Positions 12,001 to 24,056 of a DNA stretch of 64,000 nt are shown in pieces (position 1 is the stretch's first letter; the number at the start of each line of letters is the position of its first letter). Below the pieces are notes generated by a model. That model was not told where the DNA came from. It made no database searches and worked only from the letters and a program-made list of their open reading frames with translations. A program made the position numbers and the translations under genes. The stretch comes from Icerya purchasi (Eukaryota > Arthropoda > Insecta > Hemiptera > Monophlebidae), in contig CM077115.1 in the NCBI GenBank assembly GCA_039619475.1, forward strand, positions 595,597,643 through 595,661,642, written 5' to 3'.

Positions 12001-15000
12001 TTGAAGTTTGAGATGAGTACAGATAGACGTGAGGTGAGGAATGTCTAGTATGAGGATTTGTTCTGTTTTGTTTTGTTTTAGAAATGCTTAGTATGAGGAT
12101 TTGGTTTGTTTTGCTTTGGTGTGCTATGTTCTGTTCTGTTTTTCTTTGGTATGCTGTGTTCTGTTCTGTTTTGCTTTGGTGTGCTATGTTCTGTTCTGTT
12201 TTGCTTTGGTGTGCTGTGTTCTGTTCTGTTTTGCTTTGGTTTGCTATGTTCTGTTCTGTTTTGCTTTGGTGTGCTATGTTCTGTTCTGTTTTGCTTTGGT
12301 GTGCTGTGTTCTGTTCTGTTTTGCTTTGGTTTGCTATGTTCTGTTCTGTTTTGCTTTGGTGTGCTATGTTCTGTTCTGTTTTGGTTTTGTTTTTGTTTTT
12401 GTTTTGCTTGGTTGGATTTTATATTTTGGTGCGCTTTTTCAAAGGTTTTGTTGCGATGTTTTGCCGACCTGGAGTGCTCTGAGATCTGTGTTTATTTTGG
12501 ATGTAAGGATTAGTTGTGAGTTCGCTGCCGATTGCCCGGAGAGCTTTGTTTATGTTTACATTTGGTGTTGAGAAGGCAGAAGGTATACGATGTGCGAGAA
12601 AGAGCTCGACTTATGTGTGTACTCGCTCAAAATTTTATTTCAAAATTATTTTATTTTTATTTTTTTTATATTTTCATCTGGGCGAAATGCTTCGGATTTC
12701 GGTTTTTGCAGTTTTTCCCGTTTAAAAAACTTGTTTTGTTTTTGTTTACCTCTACATTCATACTTACCACTCTGGTCTATAACCTCTCGCGTTTATGTGA
12801 GGTGTAGATGAGGATATATTATACTTCCGATTTACGAAATTATGCATTATTATGTTCACGTCATGTTATGTTTTTTTTATTTTTATTTTTCTTATGTATT
12901 CTGTTTAGGGTAATCCCTTTTATTTCTTTTATAGATTTTTTTTTTTTTTGATACATATTTGATCCAACGTAGTATGCTGGATTTATTTTTTTTTGACCAT
13001 ATTTTGGTTTTGGTCGCGTACATTTACATTTTTATTTAGGGAAACTATTGCGATATTTTTTTTAGTTTTCTCTTGGTTCTCGCAATAACCTTTTATTTTA
13101 TATATATATTTTATTTTTTTGTTTGTTTTGTCGATCGCCATCACTTTGTGGGCGTCGTCGTGGCCTCTTGGCTTCGTGGTTGTTTAATTTTTTTCTTTTC
13201 TTTTCATTTCCTTACCCTCTTTTCGCTTTCCTTCCGATTCACTCTATCATCCGCAGATTTCTCCTTTTGCCACTTTGGTCGAATTTTCTAGTTGTTGGTA
13301 GACATCGGTAACTGGTGTTACCATACTAGGATTAGTTACTCACGGCGAGGTGTTATCAATTCTTTGTGTTCCACTTAATTTTTCCTAGAAATCCCTCATC
13401 CTTTCCTTTTCTACAAGCATCGATTTTGTTTTATTTTTTTTTATTCCCTTTTTCATTTTTCCTTCTTTCCTTCCTTATTTTTCTTCAATTTCCATCCTTA
13501 GCGCCACATGATGGGTCCGGTCGAGTAGAAAATGGATACCTGGTACTCTAGCGGGATCTGTATTTTTTTTATTTATTTTTATTCCCCTTCCGACGTGCGA
13601 GTTTTTCGGTGTAATGGACGACAACATAAAACGTATGCGGCCACGACATTGGATTTAAGCCTCGACAAAACACGCGGAAAAGATTTTGGCTTTGCCAAAA
13701 ACAAATAATACAACTTCGGTATAGCCAATTGTGCTACCGAGAATAATAAGCATCACGACGCTATGCCTGCCAAGGGTGCCGGGAAGTATGGTAATTTGCT
13801 AAAGTCACTCGGCTGAGATTTCTGTCTGTGGTCGCGATCTAATAATGATAAATTTTGTTTTTTTTTTAGTGTTCATATCCTACTAATTTGTTATCGATTG
13901 CTATTTCTTTATCTTGTATCTTTCCTTTCACTGTTTGAATAATTTCTCTCCTTCCGTGTTTAATAACATTTTTTATAAGAACATGTGACGCCGGACAATA
14001 TATAGAATTTCGGTGTCGTGCCGGTGGTCGCTATTCTCCTCTTTTTCACATTCCTTTTCGATTCTCTGTTTACGTTTTATTATCCTGGAGTCAAGTGTGC
14101 GCGGTGGTGTTCCACAGGGTCGACGATCACGAGCGAACCTTTTTATATTGTTTTTTTGTTTGTCGTTTATAATCGGCATTCTTGCTATTTTTTGTTTTTA
14201 TATGGGTTGCGATCCAGTTTCGGATCGATACTATTAACATTGGTATTTTTTTTTATTTTTTATCTCTATATTTCGTTTATGGTATCATTCGATGCTATCA
14301 TGGTAGGGTAGTTTATAACCAATTGAGTTATATGTTTTTTTTTTAACATGTGTTTAACCACTTTATAGATAGGCTTTTAATTTTTTAAATTTCTTCGTCA
14401 TTTCGAATGTGAATATTCGACATCTGGTCGATATATTTTACGCGCCTTAAACATTTTACATTTTTTGTTATTTTTTGATACGATCATTTAATATACTAAT
14501 TCCGTTTATATTGCCACTGGGACAGTGTGTGAGTGTAATTGTGCGACTCTCCGGGCTTACGCACATGGGTTTGTAAGTTCCGGAGGTCGGAGCGTGAGTG
14601 AATATCGTGTACACCAGGCCCCTTTAAATTAAACCTAAAATCATAATTTCTTAAATTTTTCTAAGTTTTTTTTTTATTTTTTCTATATTTCCCCGCGAGT
14701 TTCAATGGTCTGGTTAAGTGTAATTCCAGCCGTTTATCCTCATACATTTTTTTGTAATCCTGTTGAGTGTTCCCGTTCTATTCTTCATGTTCCTGTGATG
14801 TTCGGTGACAAGCGCCGTAGAAGGCTTGTAAGGCAGCTCCGGAGCCTAAGGAATCCGAAGACCGGTGTAACGCCCGGTTCACAGTTGGCTCCCCAACCAA
14901 GAGGGATGTTCGTTGTTAGTTCAGATGTGCTGAGTAGGGGGCCCCACCGTTTTTTTTGGAGGGTTCCTCTAGGTAAGCCAAGTTCATGTCCCTCGAGCGG

Positions 15001-18000
15001 TCCGATCGGTCGTGATGTCATGCAGATGGTTGGAATATGTTGGATGTTCGTGACGCCGAGGGGACATTCATTGCGTCCCATGAAATAAGATGGTGATCGC
15101 ACTCAGGGGGTGTCTATAACGGGGGTCCCAGTCAAGTCCACCATTAGGTTGGGTAGGCCAGGTAGGAGGGAAAGGATCCGTGTGGGGCGTCGCTGAGGTG
15201 CACTGCCGGAAAGATGCTGGGTGGCCCAGTTCGTACGTTCCCGCGCCATGTTTTCATCAGGGGGTGTCGTTGGGGGTTTAAATTTCCACTGCATAGGCCA
15301 ATGGGGGGTTTTTGTGCGTTGTGCGTGACTGAGTGCCACTTTTCGGGCTATGTGCCAATTTTTATTTGTTGTTTTATTTTGAGTAGCGTCACTTTTCGGG
15401 CCATGGGCCAATTTTTTTATTTGTCGTTTTGCTTCAAGTGGCTCAGTCGCGTGTATTTTGTGTCAGGGGGTGTCTGGGAATTTTTTTTTATTTTTTTTTT
15501 TATTATTTGTCCAAATGGAGTACCGGCCTTGTCTGCCGGGCCTCTCCCTCTTTGTTAGGAGAACTATTTTATTTTTTATTGTGTTCCTCAGGTATTCCCA
15601 TATTCCTCAAAGGCTATGAAATCGTGGGAAACAATTTCTTTTGTTTTTCTTAAATTTTTTCCAACCCCTATCTTAATTTTTTTTCAACCCTTATATATTT
15701 TGTTTTCAACCCTAAATTTTTTTACTGCCCTTAATAAATTTTATTCGAATTTTTTTATCAATTTTTGTTTTGTTTTTGTTTATCTTGAATTGATTGGATT
15801 TTGTCTCAGTAGTATAACCATAATTTAATAATGTGTAACGTGCGGTGTATATGAGTGGGTTAGATGGTGGAGATCTGTTCGGGACTCCGTAGCTCGGCAA
15901 CGGGTGGTCCGAATTTTGTCGCTCTTGGGTCACCTGAGTTCTCATCCAAAACTTCTGTTTTGGATGAAAATAAAGGTGGGGCAGTGTGACGGATTCGGCC
16001 GCCATGACTTTCGATATTTTTCACGCTGTACCGAATTAAAAAATGATAATGATGACTTCTTTTCCAAATTCTAAATTCTTCATCTCTCCGCATTTTGACA
16101 GTTTCTCAGGCCTCCGATTTCTACTTCTCCGGTTTCTTCGGGCAGCGTGCAAACTGAGCATACTCCGACCGTAATGCTAGATCGACAAATTTCGTGGGAA
16201 TTGCCAATGTGCACGGCGCCAATTTGGCGATCCGTGCATATGTGTGTGTTAATTATATGAGGGTGGTTCGTCCGCTGTTTGTCCGATCTGGCGTTGTGTG
16301 CGTCGGAGATGCGATTCGAGCTACGTCGAGGCGTGAGAAATTTTTTTCTTAGAACCCGAAAAAACCGACGCAGGGTACCCGCCGTTCCACCGATTTTCAG
16401 AATGTTCTAGAAAAATCGGTGGCGCATTCATTTTTATATATATATATTTTTTATTATTAGGCAAAATGGCCGTTTAACAAAATCGTCGTCGAATTCTCTG
16501 TGAATTCGAGCGATCAGTCTTCGCTTCCTCGTGGTTGCGTTTAGATCTCAACTGCTTTGGCCCGTGGGCACTTTCGTTTTTTTTTTCATTGCTACGCGCC
16601 GTTAAGGCAATTTTTTACTATAATTTGAGTTCTCGCTTGCTGCTCGTCGCAGGCAGATCTCGCTGCTTTGGCCCGTGGGCACATTCGTTTTTGTATTTTT
16701 CACAGCTACGCGCCAGGCAAAATTTATATCTTTTTCCACTGCTTTGGCCGCTTAAGGCAAAATTTATATCTGTTCGTTTTAAATCAAATATAACTCGGTT
16801 TACATATCTTACCAAAAGATTTGTTGTGTTTTTTTTCTTTTTTTCTATTTTTCGCTAGAAGGATACGTTTTCGTGACATCTCCGCCGCGGAGACCTTTTC
16901 TTTTTCGTGTAAACCTTAGGAAAGCCTAAAGCTCTTTCTGAACGAGCTAACGGTTACGTTACACCTGAAGTAACGTTGGCGCCCGGAACTTCTATTTCTT
17001 TTTATTTTATTTTCATATTTTTTTTTATTCATCATCGGAAGCTGGTCAGTTACAATATATATATATATAATTTTTATTACAATTTATGACTAGTTTGAAA
17101 AAAAAAATTGTTTTGAACATCTAACTATATCCGCGATACAGCGAGATGAACTTTAAAAATAAAACGTTATAAAATTACGTAAACGATTAGCGAATGACTA
17201 GCCAAGATAACAGTCACTTTCTGACGTGTTTCGCGTATATCAACCTATTAACCAACGATCGATCAAGTTCCCACTAGCCCGGACAAATTCTAGCCGCTCA
17301 CAGTCTCTTAGCATGCTGATCGGACATTGCCTTGTCCACATACCCCGAGAATTTCCTTTAGCTTCTAAGATATAATCCTCAGATGATCAATATGTACCTT
17401 TCTCCTATACATGTTCAATTAGTAAAGACACAACCTAGATTAGATCGACTGTTGTACCTTATCAAAATCATCTTCCCTTCGAGTTCTAATACGTTTCTGT
17501 TACCTTTTACTATGCTGGTTTAAAATTAAAAGCCTTGATTTTACTGCTAAAATTTATTTAATCTAATAACATCATTCGCGAGACATAATAAAAAACACCC
17601 TTTTAAATACTTCAAAATACACGATTTCGTCACGCGTCCCCCTTGCTATTCTATGATATCATAATTTTGCGAACTTTCTTCTCTACCCTATTATGACCGT
17701 CCAGATTAGACGAGAATGATTTTAAGTAATACTAGCAGTTCGCTCAACTTTTCTACAAAATGAAAGGCATTTCTCATACGATTTTTATTCTTTTATACAC
17801 TAAATGCAACAAGCTATCGCGTCAATAAATTGTGCTTGTTTTTTTAAAAATATCCTTGTTTAATTTATTGTTTACATCGGAAATTTTATCGGAAGCACGT
17901 GTACTCCAACATATTATTGACCCTGACGTGATCAGAAAATTGTTTGAATTGCATGTTGGACATAGCACACGAGCTGCTAAAATAACAACAAGATCCTCAC

Positions 18001-19324
18001 AACTATCCGCTAAATACAATTTTGATAGGTAAAGTTTCAGATCGTTACGTTTATCGAAAATTATCTGAATAAACTTCTCACTTTTTGTTTCGTGTTTAAG
18101 CCGTCCCCTACGATAGTGTCAAACGAAAAATTCGACTTCAGAATACGATAATGCAAAAAAAAAAAAAAAAAAAGCGTTCATAAATGATAGGAAGCCAAAG
18201 TCCCTCGTTAAGTAATAGTTCGTCTTCCGGACTATCAGCTACTCAGCAAAAATTCGGTACTACCTTTCTGGAAAAGAGATCCTAAATCGTAGTTTGCAAA
18301 AGTGTAACTTCAATTCCAATTAGCGGATCATGTCACCCGAGAATTAGACAAGGACTGTTTCGCAAAGTGAAACGGCTATTCTTGAACTTGACCGAAGATT
18401 TAAATATAAGAACCTAAAAAAAAAAAACTAATCCAATACTACGGGGAAACGAAATTATTTCGTTTTCATAAATTAATGAACAAGATGATGTTGGGAGGCC
18501 TACAGTCTTTACAACTGCTAGACCTGATACGAGATCTAGTGAGGGATCAACTAAACGACGCACTGCTAAAATGTCTCTGGATTAAAAAATCAACGCTGCA
18601 AATACGATTAGGAGGAGTAGTCCCACTCAGAAATACTGGGATGGACGAATTGGCAGCGGCAGCTGACAGCATGTATGTAACGTTAAAACGGCTTCCACTA
18701 GCGCAATTAAGAAACCGCCACCACCTAAATTAGGCCCGAAAACTAACATTGAAACTATATTTGACGCAGTTTCATATGAACCGTATAGTCCCGAACACAA
18801 TTGCTCGTTTTAGTTTTAATTCTTAACGATTTTTTTCGTTCTAAGTTAGACGAGAAAAATGAAGTATGCTCAAATTATGTAGAAAACGAAATACGTTTCT
18901 CATGTGGTTTTTATTTTTTGCGAAATTATCCTTTTATACAGAAAAAAAACTCACAATTTATTAATGCGATAGTTTGTTGCATTTTTTATAGAAATGGACG
19001 TGTCATTATTATTTATATTCAAAAAAAGAAGAAAGAAAAAGGAAGACGCGGGAGTATATTAAATGTATTTGGAGATAAATATTTCTGCGTAAAAAATACA
19101 CACACTTCGGTCACTCTAATTTTATAATACATACATAAATGTGTTCTATATAGATGAAATGTCAGTATATGCACGATTTCATCGATCGACAAATTTTTTT
19201 ACTGCATTATTAATAATCGGAGTAATATATTCACAGAATACTATTATCAACTTAAAGGATAAATATACTATTTATGTATTAAAAAAAAAAAAGGTGCATA
19301 TAAAATGTTTTTTTTTTGTTTTTC

Positions 19325-19378
<54 letters not shown>

Positions 19379-22031
19379 TTACATATAAAAATTTAATATG
19401 GTCAGCGGTGGAAACCATCCAATTAGGTTTTGGATTTCTCCACTCCACATTGTACAATCATTAAAATCTTATCTTAAAATACAGTATAATTTTAATATAA
19501 ATTAATATTGGACTATTTCCTGTATTCCAATTCCTTTTTAACCGATTTATTCATTTTTTCCCGTATCAGTTCATCACAGTCTTCCTTAATCTCTATATTT
19601 AGAATGTTGCATCCACTCAGGATATGATGTACAGTGTGCTGCTCGTTGCATCTAATGTAATTTTCAGTTCCACCGCTATATTAAATCTTTTGAGATGGAT
19701 TTTGAAATTTCCATGTTCTGACATAAACTGTACATTGTAAAAGTTTGGAGTATATTCCGTGTTATTTACCCTTTCCTTAATGGCTGGAAAAAAATTTTTC
19801 GTTATTCCGTTATGATTTGTCTACATCGTTTTAAACTTTTCTATATATTGTTCACTGATAAATTTTTTGAATTTTCTAACTGTTAAAATTTTATTCTCTA
19901 CTATAAATCTATTATTTGTATATGTGATATTTTCAAAAGTTTGTTCTACCTTTAATCCATTTTTGATTACAAAAATATTAACATATGTTTTTCTATTTCT
20001 AAGTATGAATATTCCCGCTATAACTAACGCATTTGTATAATTTATTGTTTTGTAAGCTTTGATTAGTTTGATTATTATGGTTCTATGTATGCTCGCTAAA
20101 ATTTTTTGAAATTTATTGAACTTTAGCACATCCTTGTAAATAATATTACCACATAATAGATTCGATAATATCACTGTTTTATATAATATTATTCCTTTTT
20201 CGTAATTTATCTGATTGTTGTTATTGTTAAATAGCTTTGTGAATATATTAATAAACTAGCTGACCCGGCGAACTTCGCACCGCCTTAGAAAGTAAATGTT
20301 GTAATAACTTATTTATTTATTTTTTTTATTATATTATATAAATTATCTTCATTTCAAATTTAAAATAATTCTTAAAATTACAAAACCTTAACAAATAAAT
20401 AAAAAAAAAGCGATTACAAAGTATAAATTCTTGAATTAAATTCAGTTTTTTTATTAAGATAAAATTAATACTCAAAATGAATTAAGTTCAATAAATGTAC
20501 AACAATCAAAATGAAAAGTATTTTAATTACATTAAAATTAATGTAATTCACGTGGCAGCAACAAATTATTCGCCTCAATAACAAAGATCAGTATAACCGA
20601 ATAAAACGGTTCACAAACGATAAAATTGTTCAATTATACAATAGTTCGGAAACGATTTGACTTATCAAAATGAATCATAAATTACAATTAAACTTCGACC
20701 TATGACAATTTATAACTTTAAGCTGAGCGATTACCCTGGACGGCAAGTAGCTGCCTAGAATACGTAATATGGAATTTAGAACGACCTGAAAAATCACCTT
20801 TAAAAAATCCATAACTCACCACCAGATAACCCTTTAAAAGCGAAATTCGAAATATAAAACAAAACACAGAAACCATTTCATAAAATCCAAAAATTAAGGT
20901 TAAATAATTGTGTGAACCCCCTTCGGGACCAAAAGCAGCAAAAAAAAAAATGAAATTTCTTAATAAAGTCAGTTTTAAATTTCTTATTCTGCTATTCGGG
21001 GTGGAGACAAATACAACAAATCAAAGATCATGAAAATCGGCGGTCCAGCCGTTCTTGAGTTATAAGTGGTGTAACTAAGACGACTTTCTTTTACATATAT
21101 AGATTTCGTAATTTTATCATTTATGTACTTACAATGATTTTAAAATTTGAGGTTTTTATCTATCAGAACGCCAAGGTTAATTAATTGATTCTTTTCTGTA
21201 ATCCGCAGCCCGTATTTATTTAAGTCCCTGTTAAATTTCCTACAGTCGAATGTCATCAAATTTATTTTGCTCATATTTCGATTAGGATATTTCTAGAAAC
21301 TCTTTTATATTCTTATATACTATTGCTATTTTGTTTTCTAACTTTTCTTTATTTCTATCTGCTACCATAATTTACTGAATCGTCTACAAATGTTATAATT
21401 TTCACATCGCTCGGTAAGTCTAACTTATATATTTGTGCAAACAGTATATATTCCATAAATGTGGACTTAAAACCGCTCCTTGTAATATACCCGTATCCAC
21501 ATGTACCTTTTTTTTTTGTAATTGTGTATATTGATTTCAGTATATCTTTGAGCGTAATATTGATTTAGAATCTCTAATAAGTTATAGTCTAATTTTATGA
21601 TTATTTGTTTCGGTTGATATTTTATACGGAATATAATATAAGATTTAATTTAAATTTATCTCCTTTTTTTTTTCTTATTATTATTATTTATGGTAATAGT
21701 AGTAACGAAATAGTTAAGTATTTTTTTGGAAAATAACTAGGAACTAACGGTGCTGTATCGGGTCCTGGTTTGTGGTTTAGTTTTGTAGGTGGAGTTGTAA
21801 TTGGACTTTCGTATTACTTAACGGTTCTGTTTACAATGGACCGAACTGTCTTTGAACGAAGTGCTCCTCAATGGTACATAATTATTTTAGGCGGAATAGC
21901 TGGATTTTGTGGAAGCCTTCTGGATTCTTTTCTAGGAGCAACATTTCAATACTCCGGTAAGTGCCTGTACCATTTTCTTGTACGCGTAAATATAAATATA
22001 TATATAAATATAAATATAAATATATATATAA

Positions 22032-22093
<62 letters not shown>

Positions 22094-24012
22094 GTGTACG
22101 TGTTTGTATATATAAAATAGAAATCACATAAAGAAAGGGAAACTGAACTTAAGAGGACAATGTGGGATATAAAATAAGTAAATTGTTTAAAATAAAAATT
22201 AAACAACAATACACAAAGAGTTTTCGCGTTTCATATTAACAACAAAATCACAATTTTTGGTAGATCTCACGTCAACATTAACGAAACTATTTAATGTTTC
22301 GAACGTGATTACACGGTGGTCTATCATCAGAAACTGAACTGAAATCTAACTCGCTCGCTTCAGCCGACTACGACTTCGAAAATGAGATATGTTTTCCTTT
22401 TAAAAGAATCCATCCCTATGATTATTATTTCCACCGTCAATTATACATGCTTTCCATCCTACGTGCGCCATTTTCACCACTAGTCACTCCTGGGTTACTT
22501 GTTGAATTGGGATTTCCACTGACGAGGGGGGGGCAGTTCCTTCCTCTTAGAGGAATTAATGTAAATTTTTTATTTTTTTTGCGAATTAATGCAAAAAAAT
22601 TCAGCCGAAAGAATTGGTTTTCATGTTTTCCTTGTCTAAGTTGTATTATTATTCGCGTGTCCGGTCTACTGTGTACGTTAATTCGTCCTATATTTTATCA
22701 ATTTTATTAAGTCGTTATCAACGTATAAGTTTCCAAATTCATATTTTAAGGAGACATATGAATAGATGATTATAGTCTTGAACTTCACATCGCAGTCACT
22801 ATCGATCGCTATCGGATATTGCTCACTTATAAAGATTATATTTTGTGCGCGCAATTCCACTTCTCAGTCCACTCCAAGTGGTTTTCCAAAGACTGTAGCT
22901 TAAGTGATTCCCGCTAGGCAGTGCTTCCGCATTATATGTCAGCTGCTCGAGCTTTCGTAGAAAGCTGTTCCTGGAGTTCAGTTTTATTTAAGCCAATCCT
23001 TTCTATTCATATAGCCGGATGTCGGTTGTCGTTAACTACTTTAAACCTTTCAAAGCAACTGAATCTTATCAGTAAAATAATTTTTTCGACCATTCTTTTT
23101 CTGTGCCGTTGAAGTGTTCTTTCGCAAATTGTTATACCAGTTTTTTGTCCTTTCTGTAAACGGTAAAATCACTGTTTGTTTTTACGAAAATTCCGGCTTT
23201 AATATCTGCAACCGTTCCGAAATTATCTTTCATCGGAAAAAGCTGCCTTCTTTTTCGTAATCGGCAAATTTTCTCACATTGCACAGATGCAAAGTGTTTA
23301 CACGGTCCCATTCTAACTTTTCAAAAATGACGCATTTTTATTTTGTGTGCATGTTTTTCCGACGGTATCGTGTTGATGTTTGCATTATTCCCTTCCTATT
23401 ACCATATTTAATCCTTGGAAAAGTGGTATTCACTATTACGCGTTCGTATCCGAAATTACCTTATCTTATAGCTGCAAGTATGTGGCACGTAGATACATTT
23501 ATTTGTATATGTAACTGGTATTGGAACATCTCTCTTACATCGCACGGTACTTCCACAAGTGTAGTTACTATATAGCGGAAATTAAACATATACACTACAG
23601 TTGAAAACTGCTATATGTTCTTAGTATTTTAAAATTATCAAACTACGACGACATTTCGCTTTTTTGAATAACATACGATTTGGTGTTCCGAGAAGAGGAA
23701 AAAGAAGAAAAAAACGGCAATCCTAAAAAATAACAGCTTGAGGTTATCATTAACATTTCTTACAACTTAGACGACGAAAAAGTGACAACCACATCTTTCG
23801 ACTGAATTTTTTCGCATTAATTCGCGAAAACAATAAAAAATTTATATTAATTTCTCTAAGAGGATGGAACTGGTCCCTATTCTCACCAGTGCAGTGTTAG
23901 ACTTGGTACACTGTAGTCCTTAACATCACGATCTCCGACACTGCCAATCATGTATGCATATGAAGTTCACTTTTACTATAAACGTATATATATATATAAA
24001 TATTATATATAC

Positions 24013-24056
<44 letters not shown>

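Larger units (their letters stand above)
8947..17054 (+). mobile_element. Complete non-autonomous LTR retrotransposon, pol-less, 8.1 kb
   Basis: Two direct LTRs of equal length (8947-10016 and 15985-17054, 1070 bp each, TGT...ACA) flank a 5968-bp interior. Order: 5' LTR, three tRNA-Lys-type primer-binding sites, a 250-bp leader with a diverged T-rich part, a 467-codon ORF (10463-11866), about 4.1 kb of non-coding DNA with a 30-bp minisatellite, a hairpin and a polypurine tract, then the 3' LTR. I see no protease, reverse transcriptase, RNase H or integrase in any frame. It lies in TMEM19 intron 4 in the gene's orientation, inside a TA run, so any ATAT-type target duplication cannot be told from the microsatellite. 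The plan fits non-autonomous elements that keep a gag-like gene (TR-GAG type) or large retrotransposon derivatives (LARDs). The Ty3-like tRNA-Lys primer site suggests a gypsy-type partner supplying enzymes; that is inference. Confidence 0.88.

Noticed and set aside
12084..12571. Three overlapping 130-156-codon frames rich in Val/Leu/Phe/Cys
   Set aside because: They are produced by the 30-bp minisatellite, whose unit has no stop and a period divisible by three.
14705..15102. 127-codon + and 105-codon - frames in the GC-rich block of the LTR element
   Set aside because: No env, pol or cellular family resemblance. Open frames are expected by chance in a GC-rich stretch.
8943..17060. ATAT target-site duplication of the LTR element
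   Set aside because: Both flanks are TA microsatellite, so a 4-6 bp duplication cannot be distinguished from the repeat.
21882..22127. Frames through TA microsatellites (also 23950-24168 and 26422-26631)
   Set aside because: Ile/Tyr repeats from TA runs.
22270..22350. Second hammerhead-like CTGATGA...GAAAC arrangement
   Set aside because: Eight unpaired bases lie between CTGATGA and the only stem (CGTG/CACG), incompatible with the core fold.
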